NCBI RefSeq assembly: GCF_039778605.1
Contig: NZ_CP156060.1
Span: forward strand, 541,501-605,500
Length of the DNA stretch: 64,000 nt
Origin: Flavobacterium sp. WV_118_3
Lineage (GTDB): Bacteria; Bacteroidota; Bacteroidia; Flavobacteriales; Flavobacteriaceae
Direction of reading: 5' to 3'
Shown: one piece after another, positions 26,975 through 35,463 of the stretch
Layout of the letters: the number at the start of each line of letters is the position of its first letter
How positions within the stretch are numbered: the stretch's first letter is position 1
Program-made: the position numbers and the translations under genes
The notes under the pieces: generated by a model
What the model saw: only the letters and a program-made list of their open reading frames with translations
Told to the model about the DNA's origin: nothing
Databases searched by the model: none

Positions 26975-27412
26975 ATGAGATTGTTGATTCATAACGCAAA
27001 ATCCGAACATCTTCCGTATGAAGAGATTCGGGAGGCTTTTAAAGCGTTCCTTTTTACGCAAAATGAATATCTGGGAATTGGGAATTGTATAAAAAGAGCC
27101 TCCGAAAAGTATGCAGTTGTTCATATCCGGATGGTAAAAGATTCGGATACTTTTGTCTGGGATGTTCCGGAAAACAAAATCCCGATAGAATATATGGATG
27201 CGATTTTATCGACTCTAAAAAGTATTATGAACATCCCAAAGGGGATGGCTCCGTTTAGCAGTTATGGTTTTAGTTATCAGGTTGTTGATGGTTCCTGGCA
27301 TCCGACCGATTCGAGTATGAAGACGTTTGAAATTGCTACTTTTATGGCCATAGCGAATATTATTGGATTTGAACATGAAAAAATACGGGTTTACCAACGG
27401 GATAAATCCTAA
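26975..27412 (+). CDS. Stand-alone protein resembling elongation factor G domain IV
   Basis: The 145-residue cytoplasmic protein has no signal. Its second half aligns by eye with domain IV of EF-G: IPIEYMDAILSTLKSIMN matches the EF-G helix after IPGEYIPAV, and VVDGSWHPTDSSMKTFEIA matches the conserved loop region HFGSYHDVDSSELAFKLA, including the DGS-H-DSS residues. EF-G domain IV enters the ribosomal decoding site; this protein lacks GTPase and other EF-G domains. It follows two envelope-protein genes by 35 bases. A translation-related or mimic role is inference. Confidence 0.6.
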   Translation: MRLLIHNAKSEHLPYEEIREAFKAFLFTQNEYLGIGNCIKRASEKYAVVHIRMVKDSDTFVWDVPENKIPIEYMDAILSTLKSIMNIPKGMAPFSSYGFSYQVVDGSWHPTDSSMKTFEIATFMAIANIIGFEHEKIRVYQRDKS

Positions 27413-27618
27413 AAAACGATCCTGAAAATGAATTATTTGATTTCTTTAAAAAAAGACATTCGAATAGGAACCGGGATTAAAAGAGGATGCCAAACAGGTT
27501 CCGTTTCTTCAGCATTTAGCGACCAATAGCCTATTTATAGTCCTTATGTAATCATAGCGGGAATCTGTTTATTTTTGTCCCGGATAGCACTTGTATTGAT
27601 TTGAATCCTTTTTATGCC

Positions 27619-28641
27619 ATGAAAAAAATTATTGTTTCCACCCTGATCAGTTCGATACTCACATCGTGCTCGCCTAAAGTACCTGCTGTTTTTGTCGATA
27701 AAGAAGCCGAAGTCTATAGAAAACTCGAAAGCGTTCCAGATAGTGTCAGAGTAGGAGAAATAACCATTTTGAATCTTTTTAAAAATCAGATTTTAGCCCA
27801 TCGAAATGTCCCATACGACAGTGTAAGGATTGTCGAAAAGGTATATCAGCCACATCAAGCGTTATGGGATGATTGTTATGGGGCAATTTTTGGAGACGAA
27901 AATGCGTCAAAATTTAATACGCCAGCAGGTATGATCCAATGGAACAAAACCTTGTATAGGGATAATAAAGCCTTTATGGACCATCGGGTTTCGGAAATCC
28001 TGAAAATGGATATGGATAAAACACTTCGGGACAATTTAGTAAAGTTTGAAAAAATGGTTCCGTATAGACCCAAAGCACGAATCAGTATTCTTTTTACGCC
28101 CATTACGGGTATTGGTTTTGGTGGTTGTAATGCCGGGCAATTTGCTTTTGAATTGAACAATAAAACGCTCGATGTACAGTATGCTGTCGAAAAAGGATTG
28201 CCTCACGAATTAAATCATCTGGTTTATGAAAAATTTAGAGGAAATGATGCTGAGGGAACCACGGCTTTAAGTCAGGCGATAGATGAAGGTTTTGCGTGTT
28301 ATTTTACCTATGTTTTTTTCGATAAAAAAATAACTGAATATGAGGCGGTCGAAAATATGACCCAAGCTGATTGGGATTGGTTTTTAAAGCACGAAAAAGA
28401 AATCTTTACCAAAGTAAAACTGTATTTTTCCGATACCTCAGGAAATAATCCACTGTTGCGAAACGATAAGTTAAAATTATTTCCCGACGCGCCCAAAACG
28501 CTGAATTATTGGTTGGGTTTCCGGATTGTCTCAAAATATGTGGAAAAACACGGTGCCAATTCCTGGCGCGATATTTATACCTTAAAAGCAACGGAAGTTC
28601 TCGAAAGAAGCGGCTACGAAAGTTATATTCAAAAATTATAA
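27619..28641 (+). CDS. Lipoprotein with HExxH zinc-metalloprotease motif (DUF2268-like)
   Basis: From the ATG at 27619 the product has 340 residues and a lipoprotein signal (SSILTSC). A zinc-protease motif HELNH occurs at about residues 197-201, followed 20-odd residues later by DEGFACYF, whose glutamate suits a third ligand; this pattern matches the DUF2268 group of predicted Zn-proteases. It should be anchored facing the periplasm or surface. The frame is open to a TTG at 27601, but only the ATG gives the lipoprotein signal. The 190 bases before it hold no supported gene. Confidence 0.75.
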   Translation: MKKIIVSTLISSILTSCSPKVPAVFVDKEAEVYRKLESVPDSVRVGEITILNLFKNQILAHRNVPYDSVRIVEKVYQPHQALWDDCYGAIFGDENASKFNTPAGMIQWNKTLYRDNKAFMDHRVSEILKMDMDKTLRDNLVKFEKMVPYRPKARISILFTPITGIGFGGCNAGQFAFELNNKTLDVQYAVEKGLPHELNHLVYEKFRGNDAEGTTALSQAIDEGFACYFTYVFFDKKITEYEAVENMTQADWDWFLKHEKEIFTKVKLYFSDTSGNNPLLRNDKLKLFPDAPKTLNYWLGFRIVSKYVEKHGANSWRDIYTLKATEVLERSGYESYIQKL

Positions 28642-28675
28642 AGGGGCTGACTCCTTTTTGAGACAGCCCCTTTTT
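28641..28675 (+). terminator. Intrinsic terminator after the metalloprotease lipoprotein
   Basis: A long stem (AAGGGGCTGACTC with GAGACAGCCCCTTTTT, nearly complementary) ends in a T tract. Confidence 0.85.
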
Positions 28676-28713
28676 GTCTGTGAAGAGGAAGGAAATAGGT
28701 TTATCCTTTCTAT

Positions 28714-29856
28714 TTAGGCTTTACGCTCCAGATAGTTCCGCGTCAGTATCATCGTAAAGGCCAATAAACCGAATACTAATGTCAACCACGGGGTGTATTG
28801 AACGCCTTTGGTGGCGATCATCCATCCGCCTACGGTGGTACCCACTGTAATCCCCATATTACCAAAGGAAGTCGCAAGACTGTTGGCAAATTCCAACGAT
28901 TCCGGCACCGACGAAATCATATAAGTAGACGCATTTAGAAAACTCGGCGAATATAAAAATCCCCAAAGAATTATGACCAAAAACACGGCGATGGGATGGG
29001 TGCCTGAAAAATGCAGTAATACCGGAATCAGAATGGTTCCCGACAAAAATAAGGCGGTAGTATTCGCAACATTTTGGTTTAGCATTTTTCCCGAAACGCG
29101 ATTGGCGATAATTCCGATAATCCCAAATACAAACAACATATAACTTACCATAGTGCTATCCATACCTTTGGCTTTGTTGAGGTATTCCGCAAAGTAACTA
29201 TAGGTGGAAAACCATCCGGCGATCATAAAAAAATTCATCGCGGTACTCACGATAAAAACAGGTTGGGTCAGTATTTTTAACTGACTCCCATAGGACTTTT
29301 TTTCCGCAACAGGTAGGTTGGGCAGTACGTAATAGATCGCCAACAGCGCAATAGTACTTACAATAGTTTGGATAATAAACGAATATTCCCAGGAGAATTT
29401 ACTGGCCAACCACGTGGCAAACGGAACGGTAGAAACCATAGCAATGGCTACACCACTAAACACGATGCTCATCAATTCGTTCTCCTGTTTTTTATCACCT
29501 TTTGAAACGGCTACAGACAAGGCGGTGGCAATATAAACCGGTTGTAGAAATGCCGGGAGTATCCGAACCAGCATCAACAGCCAGAAAGGAGGTGAAAATG
29601 AAGATACGATTCCCGTAAACAGAAAAATAAGGATAGCAGTAATCATGACTTTTTTGCGGTCTAAGCCGGAGGTTAATAAGGCCATAAAAGGACCGGTCAA
29701 TGCGATGACTAATGCAAAAGCACTAAGTAACATGCCTGCTTTGTCGATACTGATGTTATAATATGTGGCTATTTGTGGCAATATGCCGATAACACCAAAT
29801 TCGGTAGTGATGACGGCGATAAACCCTAAGCAGCCTATATATGCGTATTTTTTCAT
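28714..29856 (-). CDS. MFS transporter, DHA1/AraJ-like
   Basis: The 380-residue protein has about twelve hydrophobic helices. It shows the DHA1 pattern: TTEFGVIGILPQIA in helix 1, MALLTSGLDRKKVMI in the loop 2-3 signature and a second-half repeat (FLSGTILIPVLLHF). It overlaps the upstream hydrolase gene by four bases, so both are one operon. Likely an efflux pump for a small molecule handled by the same operon; the substrate is unknown. Confidence 0.85.
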   Translation of the reverse strand: MKKYAYIGCLGFIAVITTEFGVIGILPQIATYYNISIDKAGMLLSAFALVIALTGPFMALLTSGLDRKKVMITAILIFLFTGIVSSFSPPFWLLMLVRILPAFLQPVYIATALSVAVSKGDKKQENELMSIVFSGVAIAMVSTVPFATWLASKFSWEYSFIIQTIVSTIALLAIYYVLPNLPVAEKKSYGSQLKILTQPVFIVSTAMNFFMIAGWFSTYSYFAEYLNKAKGMDSTMVSYMLFVFGIIGIIANRVSGKMLNQNVANTTALFLSGTILIPVLLHFSGTHPIAVFLVIILWGFLYSPSFLNASTYMISSVPESLEFANSLATSFGNMGITVGTTVGGWMIATKGVQYTPWLTLVFGLLAFTMILTRNYLERKA

Positions 29857-30773
29857 TTTGAAGCATTATATCGGTTTGTGAAATCAGCTACATCCTGCAT
29901 AAGCACTTTGGCATCTTTGATGAATTTACCCATTTGAAAGAAACCGTGTGTGGTTCCTTCATACTGTTTTAGCGTTGTCGTTACGCCTTTGGCTTTTAAT
30001 TTTTCGGCATAGCGGATGGCTTCATCTTTTAACGGGTCAAATTCGGCAACGGCGATTAATGTTGGCGGGACCGCTTCCAGATCCTCGGCTAACAGCGGAA
30101 CCGCATCGGGGTTATTTCGGTCGTTGGCATTTGGCAAATACCATTCCCATGCCTGAATGCCGCCTTTTAAATCCAATAGCGGGCCATTTTGAAATTCTAT
30201 CCAGGAAGCTGTGTTCAGACGGTTATCGGTTACCGGATAAATCAGTAGCTGTGCCATAACTTTTTCCCGGAATTTTCGGGTAACGGTTGCCGCCAAAGCC
30301 CCTCCGGCACTATCACCGGCTATTATTATTCTGTTGGGGTTGATTTGGAGTAAGGCGGCATTGTCAATAATCCATTTTGTGGCAAATTCGCAATCGTTTA
30401 AACCTGCCGGAAATGGATATTCCGGTGCCAGTCGATAGGCGACACTAATAATCGTAGATTGCGTTAAATTCGTTAGCTGGCGTAAAGGGGTATCGTGGGT
30501 TTCCAGACTTCCGGCATTAAACCAGCCTCCGTGAAAATAAATCATAACGGGTTGTTGGTCGCTATGGTTCGGACGGTAAATCCGTAAGCGAATGGAATCA
30601 TTGTCTTTTACTGCTACTTGTTCTTCGATTTGAAAAACGGCTTCTTTTTCTCCGGCTAAAGGGATAAACTTTTCATAAAAAGCCCTGCCGGTTTCCCAGG
30701 GAGTTCGATTTTCGGACACTTCTATATTTTGAATATAGGCCAATGCTTTTTCGGTTTGTTCTGATACGATCAT
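29853..30773 (-). CDS. Alpha/beta hydrolase of the hormone-sensitive lipase type
   Basis: The 306-residue enzyme contains the HSL-family oxyanion motif HGGWFNAGS (about residue 84), the nucleophile elbow IIAGDSAGGALAA with catalytic Ser, the Asp in AVAEFDPLKDEA and His in EGTTHGFFQM. The ATG at 30773 is preceded by AAAAGAAAG and fits; the frame is open to a TTG at 30800 inside the promoter region. Esterase or amidase action on a xenobiotic or natural ester is likely. It is cotranscribed with the MFS gene and divergent from an HxlR regulator. Confidence 0.85.
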   Translation of the reverse strand: MIVSEQTEKALAYIQNIEVSENRTPWETGRAFYEKFIPLAGEKEAVFQIEEQVAVKDNDSIRLRIYRPNHSDQQPVMIYFHGGWFNAGSLETHDTPLRQLTNLTQSTIISVAYRLAPEYPFPAGLNDCEFATKWIIDNAALLQINPNRIIIAGDSAGGALAATVTRKFREKVMAQLLIYPVTDNRLNTASWIEFQNGPLLDLKGGIQAWEWYLPNANDRNNPDAVPLLAEDLEAVPPTLIAVAEFDPLKDEAIRYAEKLKAKGVTTTLKQYEGTTHGFFQMGKFIKDAKVLMQDVADFTNRYNASK

Positions 30774-30817
30774 AATACTTTCTTTTAGAATTGTTCCCAA
30801 AATTATTAGCTAATATT

Positions 30818-30848
30818 TAAATTTGTAGGGTACACATCCAATTGTATG
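30818..30848 (+). promoter_or_regulatory. Candidate HxlR operator and promoter between divergent genes
   Basis: CATCCAATTGTATG at 30835-30848 is a near-palindrome (CAT-N-CAATTG-N-ATG, 12 of 14 positions paired). TAAATTTG at 30818-30825 matches the -7 consensus for the rightward gene, and on the other strand TAATTTTG (30805-30798) could serve the hydrolase operon. A position between divergent genes suits an HxlR-type site; the assignment is inferred. Confidence 0.45.
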
Positions 30849-30869
30849 GTACAAACAAATTTGTAAGTA

Positions 30870-31244
30870 ATGGCGAAAAGAAAGGAAAATTCAACCAATA
30901 TGTTGAATGAGAATTATATAGTGGAAAGTTGTAATCTGACGTATGCCGTATGTAAAATCGGAGGCCGGTGGAAGTTGTTAATCCTTTGTCGACTGGAAAA
31001 TGGGAAATTGCGTTTTAGTGAATTGCGCAATCAAATCACGGGAATTACGGAGCGTATGCTTACGTTACAACTCCGTGAATTGGAAAAAGAAGGCCTGGTC
31101 AAAAGAACCGTTCATGCCCAGGTTCCACCACGGGTAGATTATGAGTTGACCGATATTGCTCAGGAATTGGTTCCGATATGGAGTCAATTGAGCCAATGGG
31201 CCGAAAAGCATAAAGCATTACTTCTCAAAAACGAACTTGTTTAA
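30870..31244 (+). CDS. HxlR family transcriptional regulator
   Basis: The 124-residue protein has the HxlR winged helix: VCKIGGRWKLLILCRLENGKLRFSELRNQI, ITERMLTLQLRELEKEGLVKR and VDYELTDIAQELVPI. A conserved cysteine (YAVCKIGG) is where several HxlR proteins sense reactive electrophiles. It is transcribed divergently from the hydrolase-MFS operon and most likely represses it. Starts at 30870 or the ATG at 30900 are both possible. Confidence 0.9.
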   Translation: MAKRKENSTNMLNENYIVESCNLTYAVCKIGGRWKLLILCRLENGKLRFSELRNQITGITERMLTLQLRELEKEGLVKRTVHAQVPPRVDYELTDIAQELVPIWSQLSQWAEKHKALLLKNELV

Positions 31245-31451
31245 TACCATTTTTAGCAAAAGCGATCTTTCATTTTGCACCAAAACTAATGACGGATTGG
31301 GAATAGTTGTGGTTCTTATACTATATTCTGGCAAAACCTGATTGCGATATAGTGTCTTAAATCCTGGATTCGTGGTGTTACATTTGGTTTGTAGTAAGAC
31401 AATACATACATTTGGTTACTAGTCAGCATTCCATAAATAAGACACTCGACC

Positions 31452-32885
31452 ATGAATTTGAAAATACTAATTCCGTTTTTATTTTTTGCAATCCATTTCA
31501 GTTGTGGACAACATGATCCATTGCTGGATAAAAAGTTAAAAAAAGATAGTATTGCTGCAGAATTTACGCAGCTATACAACCTGACCAATGCGATTCATCC
31601 CGGACAGTTTATGTTTTGTTCGAAAAAAGAATTTGATCAAACCTATTTGGACTTAAAGAATTCGATCAAAGGTGATCTTTCTATTGTAGAGTATTACAAG
31701 CTCACCGCTACACTAATGGCCAAAATAAAAGATGGACATACTACTGTCGACAGAGGACAAATTATGGCATTGTTAAAAGAAAAACCTGTTTTTCCATTTT
31801 GTATTTATCAGATTGGAGTTAATTATTATTTTGATCGTTCTGTAAAGGAAAACCAAAGTTATACGGGCTTACAAATTCTTTCGATAAACGGAAAAGAGAT
31901 TCAGACCATCGTAAAGGAGATCAAAAAATATATTCATCTTGAAGGTCGAAATGAAACCGGATTAAATACGAAATTTAAGAATTTCCCTTTTTATTATTTT
32001 ATATACGACCAAAGTGAAAAGTTTGAAGTGACATTTCTGGACCAGGAGAACCAAAAGCAGCAAGTAGTATTCAATGGAATTACTTTGGATCGTTTCACTA
32101 AAAGTACCGCGGAAACGATTCCTCCTTTGACGACTGAAATTAGAAAAGATAAAATTGCGGTTCTCCAATTTCATTCTTTTGAAAATGGGTATAATGAAGC
32201 CGATCGAGCGGTCGCACAAAAGCAATTGGATATTTTTTTTGCCAGGCTCGACAGTCTGAAAACTAAAAATCTAATTATTGATTTACGCGATAACAGTGGT
32301 GGCGCTGCGGAAATAGCCAATTATTTGTTTTCTTATTTAGTTGATCAACCTTATTACTATTTTGATTATGTGGGGGCCAAGTATAATAGTGTGAAAAACT
32401 GGAAGCATTATGCGCAATATCCTGAAAGTATTGAAGAAATAAATGTAGCGGAAACAACACCAATAAACGGACTAAATTGCACCACAGCAACTGGTAGCGC
32501 CAATGATTTTTGGTGGTTTAAAAAACAACAGAGCAAATCCAATGTATATAAAGGACAGATTAGTGTTTTGATAAATGGCGGTTGTTTTTCCACCACGGGA
32601 CATTTATTAGCCTTGCTACGGGAATATAAAATTGGAAAATTTTACGGCGAATATTCACAAGGAAGCAATTACAGTAATGCCGGTGGTCGTGCATTTGTTT
32701 TGCCTTATTCTAAAACATTGGTATGGATACCTACTTTTCAGTACAAAATGAAAACTCCAAATTTTAGAAATGATCCCAAAGGCATAAAACCGGACGTCGA
32801 AATACCGCTTCAGGCAGATGATTTAAAGACGGGTTTTGACAGACAAATGGATTTTGTACTACGAAAAATGGAAACGGAAAAATAA
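31452..32885 (+). CDS. S41 family peptidase lipoprotein
   Basis: The 477-residue protein begins with a lipoprotein-type signal (FAIHFSCGQ). Its C-terminal part is a tail-specific protease domain: NLIIDLRDNSGGAAEIANYL for the core strand and SVLINGGCFSTTGHLLALLRE carrying the presumed nucleophilic serine, then GEYSQGSNYSNAGG and PDVEIPLQADD. An N-terminal helical region precedes a reduced PDZ-like part (GLQILSINGKEIQ). It should degrade or trim proteins in the envelope. No partner genes are adjacent. Confidence 0.8.
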   Translation: MNLKILIPFLFFAIHFSCGQHDPLLDKKLKKDSIAAEFTQLYNLTNAIHPGQFMFCSKKEFDQTYLDLKNSIKGDLSIVEYYKLTATLMAKIKDGHTTVDRGQIMALLKEKPVFPFCIYQIGVNYYFDRSVKENQSYTGLQILSINGKEIQTIVKEIKKYIHLEGRNETGLNTKFKNFPFYYFIYDQSEKFEVTFLDQENQKQQVVFNGITLDRFTKSTAETIPPLTTEIRKDKIAVLQFHSFENGYNEADRAVAQKQLDIFFARLDSLKTKNLIIDLRDNSGGAAEIANYLFSYLVDQPYYYFDYVGAKYNSVKNWKHYAQYPESIEEINVAETTPINGLNCTTATGSANDFWWFKKQQSKSNVYKGQISVLINGGCFSTTGHLLALLREYKIGKFYGEYSQGSNYSNAGGRAFVLPYSKTLVWIPTFQYKMKTPNFRNDPKGIKPDVEIPLQADDLKTGFDRQMDFVLRKMETEK

Positions 32886-32917
32886 AATTGTCGTAATCAT
32901 TGAGGTTAATCATAGTA

Positions 32918-33121
32918 TCAAGGGGTTATTTGTGATAAGTCAATACCGATTTTTTCGAATTCAAGGATCCCTTTTTCAGTAACATAGAAGTTCTTGTCTT
33001 CGGGTGTCTCCTTGGCCAGCCAGCCAAGAACAATAAATTGTTTTAGAAGTAGGCTTCCAAGCTTGCCACCAACATGTTCATAGCACAATTTTGCAGGTAT
33101 TTTGTCTGTTTTTCCTTTCAT
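32918..33121 (-). CDS. Small protein resembling the C-terminal part of ArsR-type regulators
   Basis: From the ATG at 33121 the protein has 67 residues. LCYEHVGGKLGSLLLKQFI, LGWL and the ending FYVTEKGILEFEKIGIDL match the segment that follows the helix-turn-helix in some ArsR-family regulators (CYDHxxGxLG ... TxxG...GID). The DNA-binding half is absent, so this is either a stand-alone sensor/dimerisation domain, known as a small family in Bacteroidota, or a remnant. Role unknown. Confidence 0.6.
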   Translation of the reverse strand: MKGKTDKIPAKLCYEHVGGKLGSLLLKQFIVLGWLAKETPEDKNFYVTEKGILEFEKIGIDLSQITP

Positions 33122-33360
33122 GATAAGGTTTTTTAAAATGCACGAAATCAAATGTAGTGAAAGCCCGCGAGCAGCGATGTGATTTTCGTCATGTTTTTTC
33201 CTCTTCCTTCACTTTTAAGTTTTTTGGGATAATGCCAAAAACAAATGGAGTTTTTCTAAACAGCACCTTAGAAAAATTAAAAAAATGGGTAACCATTTTT
33301 TGCGGATCTGTTGGGTTTACTTTTATCAGGGAAGGCCTGTGTTCAAGAGGGTATAAAAGA

Positions 33361-33390
33361 AAAAAAGTCAAACATTAGTTTGACTTTTTT
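33361..33390. terminator. Terminator of the first tRNA-Lys gene
   Basis: AGTCAAAC/GTTTGACT, an 8-bp stem flanked by A and T tracts, is directly 3' of the tRNA on the minus strand. A near-identical hairpin lies at 35081-35100. Confidence 0.75.
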
Positions 33391-33391
33391 G

Positions 33392-33464
33392 TGACCCGGC
33401 TGGGATTCGAACCCAGGACCCCATCATTAAAAGTGATGTGCTCTACCAGCTGAGCTACCGAGTC
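33392..33464 (-). tRNA. tRNA-Lys (anticodon TTT)
   Basis: The reverse complement folds as a 73-nt tRNA: acceptor GACTCGG/CCGGGTC, D-loop GCTCAGCTGGTAGAGC, anticodon loop ACTTTTAAT with TTT, and T-loop GGGTTCGAATCCC. CCA is not encoded. It is identical over its length to the two copies at 46588 and 46695. Confidence 0.97.
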
Positions 33465-33864
33465 TATAATATAAGTTTGTTTTGTTTCTTTTTGATCAGT
33501 GAAACCGGAAGGTTTAAAGCTTCCTACTGAATTGCAACGTCCGATATTTAGATATCTTTTGTTGTTTTTAACGGGTGCAAAGAAAGGAATTTTTATTCGT
33601 TTGAACTAATAAAAAATGCTTTTTTTGACTTTAATTTTTTGAAAAAATACAGAGAGCAAGTCTGTAGGTTGTTAACCGTTTCAATATGAAAGAACTACTG
33701 GTTTTGGAATAAGGGCTATTTTTTGTCATTTTTCGACTGCGATACTTTTTAAAGTGTAAAAGCGTACTTAAAACGAGTAAAAATACACTTGTTTTTTTGT
33801 GCCGACTCCTAAAATGATCCGTCAAATACCAATTCTCGAATGATCAATACAAATGATGCGATCG
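33465..33864. other. 400-bp AT-rich intergenic region
   Basis: Between tRNA-Lys and the ATPase gene I find no supported gene, terminator or repeat; only poor minus-strand frames of 60-65 codons without start signals occur. Confidence 0.5.
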
Positions 33865-34377
33865 CTATTCGGAAATTCCAGCGAGTACCTGATTCCTACG
33901 ATTCGATAAGGTACCACGCACTTGTGTCACTTCTATTCCGAGATCGTCAATCCATTCAAGGAGTAAATCGTTAACCTGACTTCTAAGTTTTGGCAAATCG
34001 GACTCATGACCGGCTATCAAATCCGGCTTTTCAATCGGAACAAATACAAAAAGGTCAATTTCGCTAAGTAGGGATTGCATTGTTTGATACAGCGATTGGA
34101 TATTTTTCCGTGGATTCAGAACATGAATATAAGCTAAGATGTCAAGAACGCAACGATCGAATAAGACATCGTCTTCGCTTTTTGGAATCCTTTTGGCTGA
34201 ATAATTAAACTGTTCTATAAAATCATCAATAGTGGGTTTTTCTGAAAATTCATACCCGGAGGCTTCCAACTGACGGTACGGTTCTGGTTCAAAAGTGTAC
34301 TCGGGAAGATGCTTTAACAGTTCCTCGACTAATGTCGTTTTGCCTACATTGTGAGCGCCGAATATTGCTATTCTCAT
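33865..34377 (-). CDS. Small P-loop ATPase (NadR/AAA_28-like kinase)
   Basis: The 170-residue protein begins with a Walker A motif IFGAHNVGKTTLVEELLKHL and contains DDVLFDRCVLDILAYIHVL and IDLFVFVPIEKPDLI, the middle and Walker-B-like segments of the NadR-ribosylnicotinamide-kinase/AAA_28 group. Such proteins phosphorylate small molecules, often nucleosides, but the substrate is not evident. It overlaps the upstream DUF5367 gene by four bases, so the two are cotranscribed. Confidence 0.7.
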   Translation of the reverse strand: MRIAIFGAHNVGKTTLVEELLKHLPEYTFEPEPYRQLEASGYEFSEKPTIDDFIEQFNYSAKRIPKSEDDVLFDRCVLDILAYIHVLNPRKNIQSLYQTMQSLLSEIDLFVFVPIEKPDLIAGHESDLPKLRSQVNDLLLEWIDDLGIEVTQVRGTLSNRRNQVLAGISE

Positions 34378-34778
34378 GCTTTAGTTTCTTGTTTCTTTCT
34401 TAAAAGTCCGAAAATTAAAACAATAGCGTAGGCAAACATTAGCCAGGAAGCAAATGTTTTACTGTAGATTTCGGGCATATTGGGAAAGAAAGATTCAAAA
34501 AACTGTATGCATACGGTGTCTAGTAGCATGCCGGGTAAAACCATAAGGGCAGCCGATTTTATGCTTTCAAGATGGTCTAGTTTGAATTTATTAAAAACCG
34601 TGGTCGCAACGAAACCGAGTGCCGGAATCAGAATGATGTATAAAATGATCATGACTAATGCGTTATCGACCATAAAAAAATGCTGACCGGCGATCCGAAA
34701 CAATATCGTGGCGACTAGCCAGACTAAAAAACCAACAATAAAACTAAGCAACGGGTAATTCTCTTTAGATGTTTTCAT
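34374..34778 (-). CDS. DUF5367 family membrane protein
   Basis: The 134-residue protein has four hydrophobic segments (FIVGFLVWLVATILF, LVMIILYIILIPALGFVAT, AALMVLPGMLLDTVCIQ, WLMFAYAIVLIFGLL), matching DUF5367. No function is known for the family. It precedes, and overlaps by four bases, the P-loop ATPase gene. Confidence 0.75.
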   Translation of the reverse strand: MKTSKENYPLLSFIVGFLVWLVATILFRIAGQHFFMVDNALVMIILYIILIPALGFVATTVFNKFKLDHLESIKSAALMVLPGMLLDTVCIQFFESFFPNMPEIYSKTFASWLMFAYAIVLIFGLLRKKQETKA

Positions 34779-34983
34779 TGTGAATGAATAAAATTTTACG
34801 CTTTAGCTGCGCCGATTCCTTGAGTATAAATATAAGAATTTTCCGGTTGTAAATTCAGCTATTTGATGATTATTACCGATTTTGGATATGGTAATCAGGA
34901 GAAAAATATTGGATTTTTGATCAACTAAGAATTGGAAGATAAAAAAAATGGTACAACTGTAGCCGATCTACATTTGTACCATT

Positions 34984-35068
34984 TGGTGACCACGATGGGA
35001 TTCGAACCCATACGTCTTGCGACACCACCCCCTCAAGATGGCGAGTCTACCAATTTCTCCACGTGGCC
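34984..35068 (-). tRNA. tRNA-Leu (anticodon GAG)
   Basis: The reverse complement shows acceptor GGCCACG/CGTGGTC, an anticodon stem CCATC/GGTGG with loop TTGAGGG (anticodon GAG), a long variable arm as expected for leucine, T-loop GGTTCGAATCC and an encoded CCA end (34984-34986). Confidence 0.95.
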
Positions 35069-35074
35069 ATAAAA

Positions 35075-35107
35075 TAAAAAAGTCAAACTACTGTTTGACT
35101 TTTTTTT
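35075..35107. terminator. Original chromosomal tRNA-Lys terminator, now separated from its tRNA
   Basis: AGTCAAAC/GTTTGACT stem with A and T tracts sits directly before a 16-bp tRNA-Lys 3'-end fragment. In the uninterrupted chromosome it would have followed a full tRNA-Lys; the element now divides the two. Confidence 0.7.
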
Positions 35108-35123
35108 GTGACCCGGCTGGGAT
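35108..35123. repeat. Left attachment repeat (attL core)
   Basis: GTGACCCGGCTGGGAT is identical to 46587-46602 and corresponds to the last 15 bases of tRNA-Lys plus one. After it the sequence departs from tRNA. This is the truncated side. Confidence 0.85.
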
Positions 35124-35168
35124 CACTTTATGTTGTCAAAAAGCACGGTTTTACTAGTGTTGTAAAAA

Positions 35169-35463
35169 TGGGTAACCAAAAGGGTAACCATAAAATTTAG
35201 TTTTTTATGTGCTATTTTAAAGAACTTCTTTCTGTTGTTGCAAATATAAGCAAAATTTCTAATCATACTTGAAATGGTTACCCAATTTGTATTTTCGGTT
35301 ACCCATTTGTTAAAAGTGGTTACCCATTTTATTTGTTGTCAAAAACAGACATCTCCATTTATAAAATTTCATAAAATAATGTTGTTTGGAAACTGATAAT
35401 TTTGATTTTTTCTTATTTCCAAGTCAATTTTTGGTTACCCAATTTAGTGTTTCTGGTTACCCA
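35169..35463. repeat. Left-end cluster of GGTTACCCA sites
   Basis: Seven copies of a 9-10-bp motif occur: inverted orientation at 35169-35178 and 35181-35190 (TGGGTAACCA, AGGGTAACCA), and direct orientation at 35275-35284, 35296-35305, 35317-35326, 35432-35441 and 35454-35463. The number and mixed orientations resemble arm-type integrase or excision-factor sites near attL. Two of these head a longer direct repeat (35317-35360 and 35454-35495) ending in ACAGACATCTCCATT. Confidence 0.85.
35317..35360 (+). repeat. Longer direct repeat, first copy (second at 35454-35495)
   Basis: Both copies read TGGTTACCCATTTTATT, one variable base, GTTGTC, A-rich, then ACAGACATCTCCATT, with three or so differences in about 43 bases. 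Spacing is 137 bases. Probably a duplicated protein-binding module of the recombination region. Confidence 0.8.

Noticed and set aside
27428..27529. 33-codon frame after the EF-G-IV-like gene
   Set aside because: No ribosome-binding site or features beyond length; frames of this size occur by chance.
33865..34778. P-loop ATPase and DUF5367 genes as part of the island
   Set aside because: They lie outside the att repeats, on the far side of tRNA-Leu, and no att copy bounds them.
35169..35463. Repeated GGTTACCCA motif as a CRISPR array
   Set aside because: Copies are only 9-10 bases, occur in both orientations, and spacing is irregular (2 to over 100 bases); no cas genes are present.
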